Below, one piece after another: positions 55,236 through 64,000 of a stretch of DNA of 64,000 bases. Source of the stretch: Diphasiastrum complanatum. Its lineage: Eukaryota > Streptophyta > Lycopodiopsida > Lycopodiales > Lycopodiaceae. Position numbers and translations under genes: made by a program. The stretch's first letter is position 1. Each line of letters begins with the position of its first letter. The DNA lies in contig CM055107.1 of NCBI GenBank assembly GCA_029204225.1, forward strand, positions 14,132,900 through 14,196,899, written 5' to 3'. A model generated the notes under the pieces. That model was not told the origin of the DNA, made no database searches, and saw only the letters and a program-made list of their open reading frames with translations.

Positions 55236-56035
55236 CCCTCCTTTGAATCTGACAAACAGTTAGCAGCGATCAGTCCCTCATTCTGAGCCTTGCAGTTAAG
55301 AAAGAAACAATCAGAGTATCAAATTTGCTTTTAGAGTCATACCCAATTTTCAGAAACAAACGGCTGAAGACTTAAAGAACTAAGCATGCACGGAATGAGC
55401 AGAGATTGAAGTCTGACAACCAGAGGGAGAAGACAGTTGAATATTTGATAGAGAAGCTAGTCAGCGGCTTTAAAAGAAGCATGTTAAAGAAGAAATTGAG
55501 TGTAGAATTTGATTTTGAGCAAGTACTACACCTTGACTAAACAACGTGCACTCTTGTTGTAATGACCAGTCCCTTATTCGATATTTGACATTGTGTGCTT
55601 TATGAAACGTAATCGAAGAATAATAGCAGCTCAAAAGGCACAAGCCTAATAGGAGCAGATCATGGTTGGAGGCCACATTAATTTCTGGTGATCCCTGCCT
55701 CAATCGAGTATGTATTAATAAACAAATAGCATAAAATTCAGAAGCCAGACCGTTTGATCACTGCCAATTAGTCCTTCAATGCTTAACAAGGGCTGTCAAA
55801 AGGGCACCTTTCCGCCAAGTTCCTTAACAGATGTGTGCTTGGGTCCATTCGGTCATGTGAGTTTTAGGAGTGAGTCCACAGCTGCCGATCCAGAGGCCTT
55901 TTCTTAGCTTGCTCAATGTGACACAAAAGAACATTAATTGACTGTTAAGTCGCATATTCCCATTCCATCAAGACTGTCAAGTCCCCACAGGTTGATTTGG
56001 TGTCAATAAAACCTTTAGCCAATCACCCTTAATAT
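55236..56035 (-). promoter_or_regulatory. 5' UTR/promoter region of the PPR gene
   Basis: Upstream of the PPR start codon. No clear TATA box was found at a credible distance, and no other gene is seen. The transcription start is not determinable from sequence alone. Confidence 0.35.
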
Positions 56036-56436
56036 TGTTAGAAGCTCCTCTCTCCAAGGCTACTCAGTGATGAGAATGAGGTTCATTCCCTGTAATGAAC
56101 TCAATCACATTAATTGGTATCAATGAAGAAGAACGGCTAAAGCCCTACAAGCAATAGGTAAGCATAGACGAGAGATCTCCCACGAAGAGCCCAAGCAATA
56201 CCTATTGGAAGAGACGGAATACAATACAATAATCTACCTACTTGCTGAATGACAGTCCCATACATATTTAGAGGCCCTTCGTGGAACCTTCTAGAGTTAG
56301 GAAAAAATTACGGTACTTGGGTCCCACCCGAACATGCCCTTACTGGTAATTGGACAAGTACCTGAAGGTATGCTAATTAGAGCAACTAGTTAGTTAGGCT
56401 TAGGGGAGGATGAATCCATAACACATAATAAAAACA
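56036..56436. mobile_element. Probable second solo LTR upstream of the PPR gene
   Basis: A 401-bp segment TGTTAGAAG...AAAACA flanked by a 6-bp direct repeat TAATAT (56,030-56,035 and 56,437-56,442). The length and TG...CA ends resemble the 403-bp solo LTR in the PP2A intron, although the sequences do not align clearly. AT-rich flanks make a chance 6-bp match possible. Confidence 0.55.
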
Positions 56437-56939
56437 TAATATGCTGGTTTTCCGCGGAATCTATTGAGGTAACACCGTGCTGGCCCGTGACTTCACCATT
56501 TCAGAACACATGCTGGCCCGCGACTTCACGATTCACAACAGCGAGCAGGAACTTAGCACCACATACGCAACAGCTCATTTTTATCGTTCGTCACTTCAAT
56601 TTCACAAGAGAATGATCATTCGTTGCATACTGCTAGCCTCAGATAGATTCCACTAGCCTCAGATAAAGCTTCAAATAATCTATCTTGGTGTCTTCTTTGA
56701 TAATTTTTTCTTACCTGATAGATACTGCTAGCCTCGGATAGATTCCGCTAGCCTCAGATAAATCGGATAAAGCAGATTCCGTTCTATCTTGGTGTCTTCT
56801 TGGATAATTTGAACAGGTAATAGAAGAACGGATCTTCTATAATTGATAATAATAATCAGGTAAAGCTTCAAAGAAAAAATAGAACGGATTACATATTAAA
56901 GTGTAAAAATCCTTTGTATAAAAAACTTTTTTTTCTTAA

Positions 56940-57830
56940 TTTTTTTTGAGGGTCCGTTCCAGAACGGAACGCGTTCTGGAACGCGTTCCATTCCGGAACG
57001 GGCAACTAAGTGTAAAACACACAAATCCACTAAGCATAATACATGAACTATAAAACAAAGTTGCACAGCGATCCGAATCGCGACCCTTGAATTGCTCAGG
57101 GGTCGCGATTTGAGATTCGAAAATAAATAAATAAAATTTTTGCTTCACAGAAATTTTTTTGGACTTGAATTATTTTTTATTGCTGGAATTGGGCCTACGA
57201 TTTTCTGGAATTGAACCTGAAAAGGCTCAATTCCAATGGGTTTCCAGTAGTTTCAGGTTCAATTCTAGAAGATTTTAGGTCCAATTCCGGTAGTAAAAAA
57301 AATTTAGTTCCAAAAAAAATTTCGGGAAGTAAGAACAATTTTCTTTTTTGCGATTAACTGCAGCAATCACGATTATGAGATTTGCAATTCGCAAATCGCG
57401 ATTCGCTGCAACTGTGCTATAAAATATGGCCCTCAATGGCAGAAACATAGAACCAACGGTTCTTGGAACTGTGGGTCCCAAGTACCGTTGGGTGAACCGT
57501 ACCATGGTCCATGAACCGTGGTACGGTTCTTGTAATTAATTAATTGATTTTTTTTTTCCCCTTTTCCCCCAAAACGCATTTCACTGTTTGTGGCCCTCGT
57601 TTCACTGTTTTTGGCCCTCATTCTGGTTTTTTTTGGCCTTATTCTGGTTTTTTTTGTTCCTTTTTTGGCATTTTTTTGGGCTGTTTTTGGGGGTGGTTAG
57701 TAAAAAACAAATTGATCGATTAATTAATTAATTATTGTACAGTTCACCACGGGTCACCATTAAAATCTTTGTGAACCGTACGGTTCTGAGAACTGTGGTG
57801 AACTTTTCACGGTTCTCAGATTCTATGGGC
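56940..57830. repeat. Palindrome-rich foldback cluster
   Basis: Successive self-complementary blocks: CCGTTCCAGAACGGAACGCG with its mirrored partner (56,953-57,000), GGTCGCGATT/AATCGCGA repeats (57,070-57,410), CTGGAATTGGGCC with mirrored forms, and GAACCGT/ACGGTTC repeats (57,450-57,820) around TTAATTAATTAATT. No coding potential. It may be several nested MITEs or one large foldback. Confidence 0.6.
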
Positions 57831-57839
57831 AGAATATAA

Positions 57840-60160
57840 AACTGAAATCCCAAATAAATGTATCTCCAATGTAGCTTCAAAAACGGAGATCACGAAACTA
57901 CAACAACATTGAAGGAAAATCGATATGCAGCAACTCAGGATGCCAAGGCACCAAAAGTGTATCACCCACCCTGACAAACAACAACTGGAATGGCATCCCA
58001 AGGTATCTGCAATGCCTCAGAATCATGAAGCATAAGAAGCATAGGTAGAGCATCCAATGTTGAACATATCTCAACGACCATGGAACCAATATTGGGAATA
58101 ATAGTAGCAATTGAAACAATTGGAATAAGCGAAGTAATCAAAGCTCTGGAAATAGGAATAGAAAATGAACAATGCTCAAGCTTCGCAGATATAGTAAGAC
58201 AAAGATGAGCAAAGTACTCAAAATTAGAGGAGCAGCACCAAGGCACACGACATTAGAATCAATGCATGCAACATCAACAACAACCTGTAGATGTGAATGT
58301 ACATCATAATCAACCTGTATATGTGACTCTCACACCATGTGATACTAAATCTATCGCATGTGTATCTCTCTCAATGTGTGATACTATCACTATCTCACCC
58401 TCACAAGAGGCAGCATCTATGGTAGACAAAGGATTAAGGGGGAGGACGAGGAATGAAAATGGTAGGAATAGGGTTTGGAAGTGGAAGAAGAAAGAGGGAA
58501 ATGGATTCAAGGAGAGCATGCAGAGCGGATATTTGAGATGGAAGGGTGTGCAATAGAGTGGTGTTAGTGTGCCATAGGGTGGTTTTACAACTGATGCGAC
58601 CTGAAGATCATCGTGTGAGAACGAGGCAAACGAACCTGCATTACGCATAGAGAGGGGCACGGGGGCACAACACAAAAATTTTAACGAGCACAAGAACAAA
58701 ACAATGAAAAGACATCAGTAAATCTTTTTTTTTCTCTTTTTTTTTTAAAGGTAAACGAGAATCAAGTAAGACTGAAAACAAAAGTAACTGAAAAAAACCA
58801 AGATATTAATCGAAAAATGAATGATAGAAAAGGAACATAGGCAAATGATGTATAGAAACAAACATGATATTAATTTTTTTCAACAAAACCAAATGTGGGT
58901 AAAATGGCAAAGAAACAATCAAAACTTTTTTTAAAAAAGGAAAAAAAAAGAGATTATAGGCAAGCTAACATGTAGGCAGGTAGATCGTAGGTAGAAGGTG
59001 AGGTAGGATCAGTGGAATGTAAGCAACGGGGTGTAGGGATGTAGATAGCTAGTTCAATTGTAGGGAGAGGAGAGGGACAATTCATGAGTGTGTTTATAGA
59101 AACTAGAATGGAATTGTATGTAGTGGTAGGAACTAGAAGGGAGCAGGAAGGCAGTAGGAATAGGCAGCAAGGAAAAGCTAGCTAGGGTAAGCACAACAAA
59201 CAAGACCTGAGTGAGCACAAATGGGACAAGTGCGATAGGAACGAGTAGGCAGCAAGTAGATGGGTGGAACTAGCTGTGCACAGATTGTGGCAACCAAGAT
59301 CATGGATAGCAAGGTGGACTATATGTGGCAGGCAGTGATGGAGGGGTATTTGGGGAGGCTGGGAAATCATTGTTAGACATGATAGGTAGCTAAAAGGGCA
59401 CGTAACGGTACGCTAGAGAGAGAAGAGAAGCACAGGAGAGGAGGAGATGAGACATAGGGAATAGGTAGGTAGAAAAGAAAGAGAAAAGAAAGAAAGAAAG
59501 CTTTATTAATGTCTTGTAGGTACCGTAGGTGCAAAAGATTAAATAAGTACTTATCAAGTGTGTCATAATCACAGGAGCGTAATAAAATGTCTCCATAAAT
59601 AACAATAAAAAAGATAACTAATCTACCATTGTAAATAAATAAATCAACATCAAACTAAGCTCTCCAAATAGGGCAAACTAAAGTACAATAACTAGATACA
59701 TCTCTATCCATCACTATCAATCACCCTCCTAAACAAGGATGTGATAGATTAGAAAATATGATAATATCTACTGAAAGGTCCGTGTACTGTGGGCCAGCGC
59801 TATCTGCTGACTAGGAAAATGTTCCCGGTGAAAAACAACACACTGCAATATGGATGTCTCTATACAAGCCTATTATCGTCCCTCTAAGTCGGATCCAAAG
59901 GGTCATCTCTAAACACAATCTCTAGTCCTCTCCAAAGAACATCTCTATAGGAAATCAAAGTGCCAAGATCCTTCTAACATTCAATCTCCATATACAAGAA
60001 GAAGAAGAAGAAGAAGAAGAGGGAGAGGGTTAGGCGCCCTCAAGGAGAGAGAAAGTAGTAGCAATGCTTGAAAGGGAATGAATTACAAATGAATAATGAG
60101 TACATATAAATAGGCCTTCCAAGGGCCTAGACTCTTCCAAACCCTAAGTTCTAGAACCTT
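57840..60160. other. Intergenic; purine-biased in part
   Basis: No recognised gene. The stretch of about 58,960-59,480 is G/A-rich on the + strand, with many GTAGG, GGAAC and AGCAAG words but no fixed unit. Open frames such as 58,266-58,556 lack any domain. A microsatellite lies near the right end. Confidence 0.45.
59997..60021 (+). repeat. (AAG)n microsatellite
   Basis: About eight uninterrupted AAG units. Confidence 0.9.
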
Positions 60161-60162
60161 CC

Positions 60163-60716
60163 TGTTAGATTTCTTATGTTCAAGTAATGAGCATCCTGAA
60201 AAACCGAAGGCCGACAACATATTTTTTGGCCTTTACATTTTTCCCTTCGAGATTTTCTATACCTTAGAAATCATTTTAAGGCACCTTCGCCTTTTTCGAC
60301 TTTTTCGCCACTGGCCAAGTTGCCAAAATACCTTAGAAATCATTTTTAATGTACCTTCGTCTTTTTCGCCTTTTTTGCTCCATAGCGAAAAAGACATTTC
60401 CTCTCTTGTAAATCTCTATATTAGCTGAAACAAACTATGTAAGTGTAAATTTTTGAATTTCTCTTTCAATCAAAGTTATCTGTAGCCAGCGTTATCACGC
60501 TCAGCAAGCTAAAGTTATTACTTCAAGCCATTGTACTCACTGTTGATATTTATCAAAATACAATTTTTGTCTCACTACTGCGTCGTTCATTTGCGCAAAC
60601 TGTATGAATTCTTCTACTTGAATATTTCTGCTGCTAACTGTTGCGTTTCCGTTCCTACACGCCTACGCTCTGAGCAACCGAGCCTCCGCTGTGCTCACGA
60701 CCACCGTTTTACGACA
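60163..60716 (+). repeat. 5' LTR of the right-hand Copia
   Basis: Begins TGTTAGATTTC and ends TTTTACGACA, immediately followed by a primer-binding site at 60,717. A TATA-like CTATATTAG lies near 60,416. No partner LTR is in the window. The left end rests on the TG and overall layout. Confidence 0.6.
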
Positions 60717-60731
60717 TGGTATTAGAGCAGG
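60717..60731 (+). other. Copia primer-binding site
   Basis: TGGTATTAGAGCAGG, the Copia initiator-Met-tRNA primer site with one C-to-T difference. Confidence 0.75.
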
Positions 60732-60860
60732 CATTTCAGTAATCTGCATTTCTACTGCGGATTATCAGTCTTGTTTCTATCAAGGCAACTTTTCAAGCAA
60801 ACGCGCAGCCAACAGTATTCAGACAATCGTTGTTTCTACCAACGATCTAATCCAACCAGA

Positions 60861-62610
60861 ATGGATCCATCATCCAGTTCATCTCTCATTGACAAACTCG
60901 ATGGAGATAACTGATCACCCTCAACATCAAGGACACTCAGATCAGCGGATCCTCAAGCTCTATATTCAAAAAATCAGAAGTTTAGATCCAAGAGATCTAC
61001 AAAGTCATGCTCTACTGACAAAAAGAGCAACATGCAGTCTGGACCGAATTTCGGTTCAGGATCGAATTCAAGCTTTTCATCATTCCAACTTATGCAGAAA
61101 CTATTCTGCAGATACTGTAAGAGGACTGGTCACGAAATCAAGGACTGCCGAACTTTGAAGTACAACAACGAAAAGAAGAAGCAGTTCCAACAACAAGCAC
61201 ATAGTGCTACAGCCAGTCACTCAAATCAGCAACAACAACAAGAAGAAGATGAAGCAGCTTTCATGACCAAAGTCGGAGAACAACAGGATATCGATTCCTA
61301 GCATCTAGACTCTGGAGCAACTCAACACATGACTCACCATCACGACTGGTTCAAAGACTACAAGTCGTTCACCCACTCTCGAGTTGTGCAACTTGGAGGC
61401 AACTCAACGCATTCAATCGAAGGTGAAGGAACAGTCAAGGTTGAATTCAAAAGGGGTGAAGTCAAGTTGCTGTCCAACGTTCTCCACGTTCCAAATCTGA
61501 CCAAGAAACTGCTCTCGGTTAGCAGAATCACCGATTCAGGTCGTAGGGTCGAATTCGATACAGAAGGTTGCACAATCCTTGACAAATCCCGGAAGATTCT
61601 AGCCTACGGAAGAAGAAGCGGCTATCTTTACGAACTCAGCCATTGCTATTCTTCTAACAGTCAAGCTCTTCACACAGCCACTTCTGAATCAACTGATATG
61701 TTGTGGCATTTCAGACTTGGCCATCTTAACTACAACAGTATTCAGCAAATGTCAGCTCAGAATCTAGTACAAGACCTGCCTTCAATCAACAAGCCAAATT
61801 CTCCATGCGAAAGCTGTATTATCAGCAAGCATGCTAGAAGTCCCTTCAGTTCAGACTCAGTTCATACATCCAAGGGCTTGCTTGACCTTGTACACAGCGA
61901 CATTTGTGGCCCGATGCAGACTGCTTCCACAGGGGGAGCTCTCTATATCCTAACCTTCGTCGACGACTTCTCTCGAAGGACTACAACCTACTATATGAAG
62001 AACAAATCCGAAGCATTCAAGTTCTTCAAGCAGTTCAAGGCGTCTGCAGAAAACCAGACCCAGAGGAAGATCAAGACTCTACGCACAGATGGAGGGGGAG
62101 AGTACATCTCCACAGAATTCAAGGAGTTCTACAAGGCCAACGGGATACTTCAACAATACACAACCAGCTACTCACCTCAGTCCAATGGTGTAGTTGAGCG
62201 GAAGAACCGGACACTCATCGACAGTGCCAAGAGCATGATGGCCCATGCCTCTCTTCCAAAGAAGTTCTGGGCAGAAGCTGTTACTACAGCTGCCTACTTA
62301 CAGAATCGACCCATCACCAAAGCCCTGAATGGCAAGACACCTTATGAGGTGTGGACAAAATCAAAACCATCACTCAAACGTATTCGAGTGTTTGGATGCA
62401 TCGCTTTCGCTCAGATCCCTGAGGATCTAAGAAGAAAGCTAGATGACAAGAGCAGGAAAACGATCTTCATCGGCTATTCCCAAAATCACAAGGCATACAA
62501 GCTCTACCGAGAAGGCATTCACCAGTAGAGATGTCATTTTCGTGGAAGACCAGTTCCTCGACCACAAAGGGAAAGCTGCTGGTAATTCCGACTCACGGAT
62601 CGACCAACCA
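60861..62610 (+). mobile_element. Copia gag-protease-integrase, gag internally deleted
   Basis: Gag starts at ATG 60,861 (MDPSSSSSLIDKLDGDN), hits a stop at once, and resumes as gag C-terminus with a zinc knuckle CRYCKRTGHEIKDC (about 61,106-61,147), so most of gag is deleted. A TAG at 61,299 sits where family proteins have Trp before HLDSGATQHM (protease). The frame is open at 61,329-62,528: LWHFRLGHLNY, the CESC pair, integrase FVDDFSRRT, RTDGGGEYI and NGVVERKNRT, and FGCIAFAQIPEDLRRKLD. A frame change near 62,505 leads into FTSRDVIFVEDQFLDHKG. Homology to this family ends about 62,610. The catalytic D-D-E residues are present, but no reverse transcriptase follows. Confidence 0.85.
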
Positions 62611-64000
62611 GTTGGATCAACTTTGGTGAACAAGAAGATCAAGCTTTCTTTGCAAAAGGCAAAGGCAAAGGCAAGTGGAAAGGAAAGCCTTCTTTCAACA
62701 CTTCCAAAGATGATCAAAAATCTAAGGAAGCTCAAGATCAAGGCTCCAAGAAGAAGGAAAAGTGCCACTATTGCAAGAAGATTGGGCATCACCTCAAAGA
62801 ATGTAGGAGGACGCTTGCGTATGAAAAAGAGAAAGGTAACCATACAAGTACCGCAATTTTTACTTTGGAACAACAATTTGGAAAGGAGGATAATCTTTTC
62901 AATAATGATTATGCTTTTGTCACTAATAATCTTATCTCTCCTCAAGACGAGATTTCTGCCACTTCAAATCTTGCTGGTTTTTCAGCAGAAAACAGCTCAT
63001 CTTCAGCTTTACAAGTTGCTGTTTTTTCATCTATTGATTGGGTGATTGATAGCGGTGTCACACGCCATATGACTTATCACAAAGAAGTCTTCACAAAGCT
63101 TGTGAAAGTGCATGATGGAAGCAAAGTTCAAGGTGTTACTAACACCTCTTATCCTATCAAAGGTATTGGAGTGATCCCCATTATCTTACCCAATGGTGAG
63201 GAGAAGTACATTCGTAATGTACTTTATGTTCCAAAAATAAAAAAGAATGTCATTTCGGTCTCTACAATTATGAACCAAGGATTGGTTGTGGAATTCAAAG
63301 ATGACAAATGTCTTATCAAAGACCCAAAGAGATCTCTTATGATCATTGCTTCGGGAACATTACGTGGTGGATTGTTCCTTATGGATACCTATGAGCGAAG
63401 AGCTTCCATCATCTTTTTGTCTTGTTGCATCAAGTTCACATTCTTTGGAGTTGGCTGAATTATGGCATGATAGGTTTGGACATCTCAACTTTGCTAGCTT
63501 GAAGATGTTGAAGAGATTCAATATGGTTGAAGACATTCCTAATATTGAGCATCCCGAAGGACATGTATGTGAAGGATGCATACTTGGAAAATTTCAAAGG
63601 CAAGCTTTTCCAATTGATGGAACTATTAGAGTTGATGGCAAATTTGATTTGGTTCATAGTGATGTATGTGGTCCAATGAGGACCGAATCCATTGGAAGGT
63701 GTAAGTACTTTGTTACTTTTATCGATGACCTTTCAAGATTTACATGGATTTATCCTATGAAGGCAAAATCTGAAGTTTTTCAACGCTTTAAGGATTTTCT
63801 AACAATGATAGAAAACCAGTTTGGGCACTCTTTGAAGATCTTACGTACCGACCGAGGAGGGGAATATATAAAGAATACGTTCGATACTTATCTTCAAAGC
63901 AAAGGTATCCATCATCAAATGACAACCCCTTACACACCTTAACAAAATGGTGTTGCCGAAAGAAAGAATCGCACTATCATGGAGATGGCTCGATGCATGC
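62611..64000 (+). mobile_element. Second Copia: gag C-terminus to integrase, cut by window end
   Basis: From about 62,620 a different gag appears (GEQEDQAFFAKGKGKGKWKG) with a zinc knuckle CHYCKKIGHHLKEC at about 62,765-62,806. Protease follows at about 63,036 (WVIDSGVTRHM; DSGV in place of DSGA). A frameshift near 63,385 precedes LWHDRFGHLNFASL (about 63,462), the CEGC pair and integrase FIDDLSRFTWIYP and RTDRGGEYI. A TAA at 63,940-63,942 stands where the family has Gln before NGVAERKNRT. The frame then continues to the window end. No LTR or primer site precedes it: it is joined directly to the integrase end of the previous element. Confidence 0.85.

Noticed and set aside
58266-58699. Open frames on both strands around 58.3-58.7 kb
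   Set aside because: Biased low-complexity composition, no domain, no splice or start context to favour either.

Overview
The window is nuclear DNA of a land plant with a retrotransposon-rich genome. Two conserved plant host genes with GT-AG introns lie in a sea of decayed Ty1/Copia LTR retroelements, and there are no bacterial or organellar signatures. The loose gene spacing and 1-3.5 kb introns would suit a fern or another large-genome vascular plant, but nothing in the sequence fixes the lineage.

Layout. 1-6.8 kb: at least three broken Copia elements in mixed orientation, including a head-to-head junction near 4,828. 7.27-8.42 kb: a strand-asymmetric tract almost without T on the + strand, ending in a long (TA)n run. 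10.0-13.2 kb: a second head-to-head Copia pair. 14.7-15.2 kb: a decayed Pif1/Helitron-type helicase fragment. 17.0-17.2 kb: a MITE-like foldback. 17.65-20.2 kb: a rearranged Copia with two LTR-type segments. 22.2-29.3 kb (+): a complete six-exon gene for the protein phosphatase 2A catalytic subunit (306 aa), whose third intron carries a solo LTR with a perfect 5-bp target duplication. 31.7-39.1 kb: remains of two unrecognised or poorly recognised multi-exon genes, convergent at 33.2 kb and broken up by Copia DNA. One of them (minus strand) has a Ulp1/C48 cysteine-protease-like motif. 39.49-45.49 kb (-): the youngest element, a near full-length Copia with almost identical LTRs but no matching target duplication. 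47.2 kb: a tRNA-derived SINE head. 48.9-55.2 kb (-): a complete six-exon P-type pentatricopeptide-repeat gene (536 aa). 56.0-56.4 kb: a second probable solo LTR. 56.9-57.8 kb: palindrome-rich DNA. 60.2-64.0 kb (+): a Copia with its 5' LTR whose integrase is fused directly to the gag nucleocapsid of a second Copia family, running off the window edge.

Functionally, only the PP2A catalytic subunit (cytosolic/nuclear Ser/Thr phosphatase) and the PPR protein (probably organellar RNA binding) look like working host genes. They share no operon-like or pathway link. The rest is mobile DNA in several stages of decay, with recurrent C-to-T type nonsense changes, shared-LTR arrangements and element-element fusions. 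The best candidates for something undescribed are the convergent decayed gene pair at 31.7-39.1 kb, the T-depleted tract at 7.3-8.3 kb, and the retroelement 'tail' shared by 34.9-35.4 and 45.5-46.3 kb.
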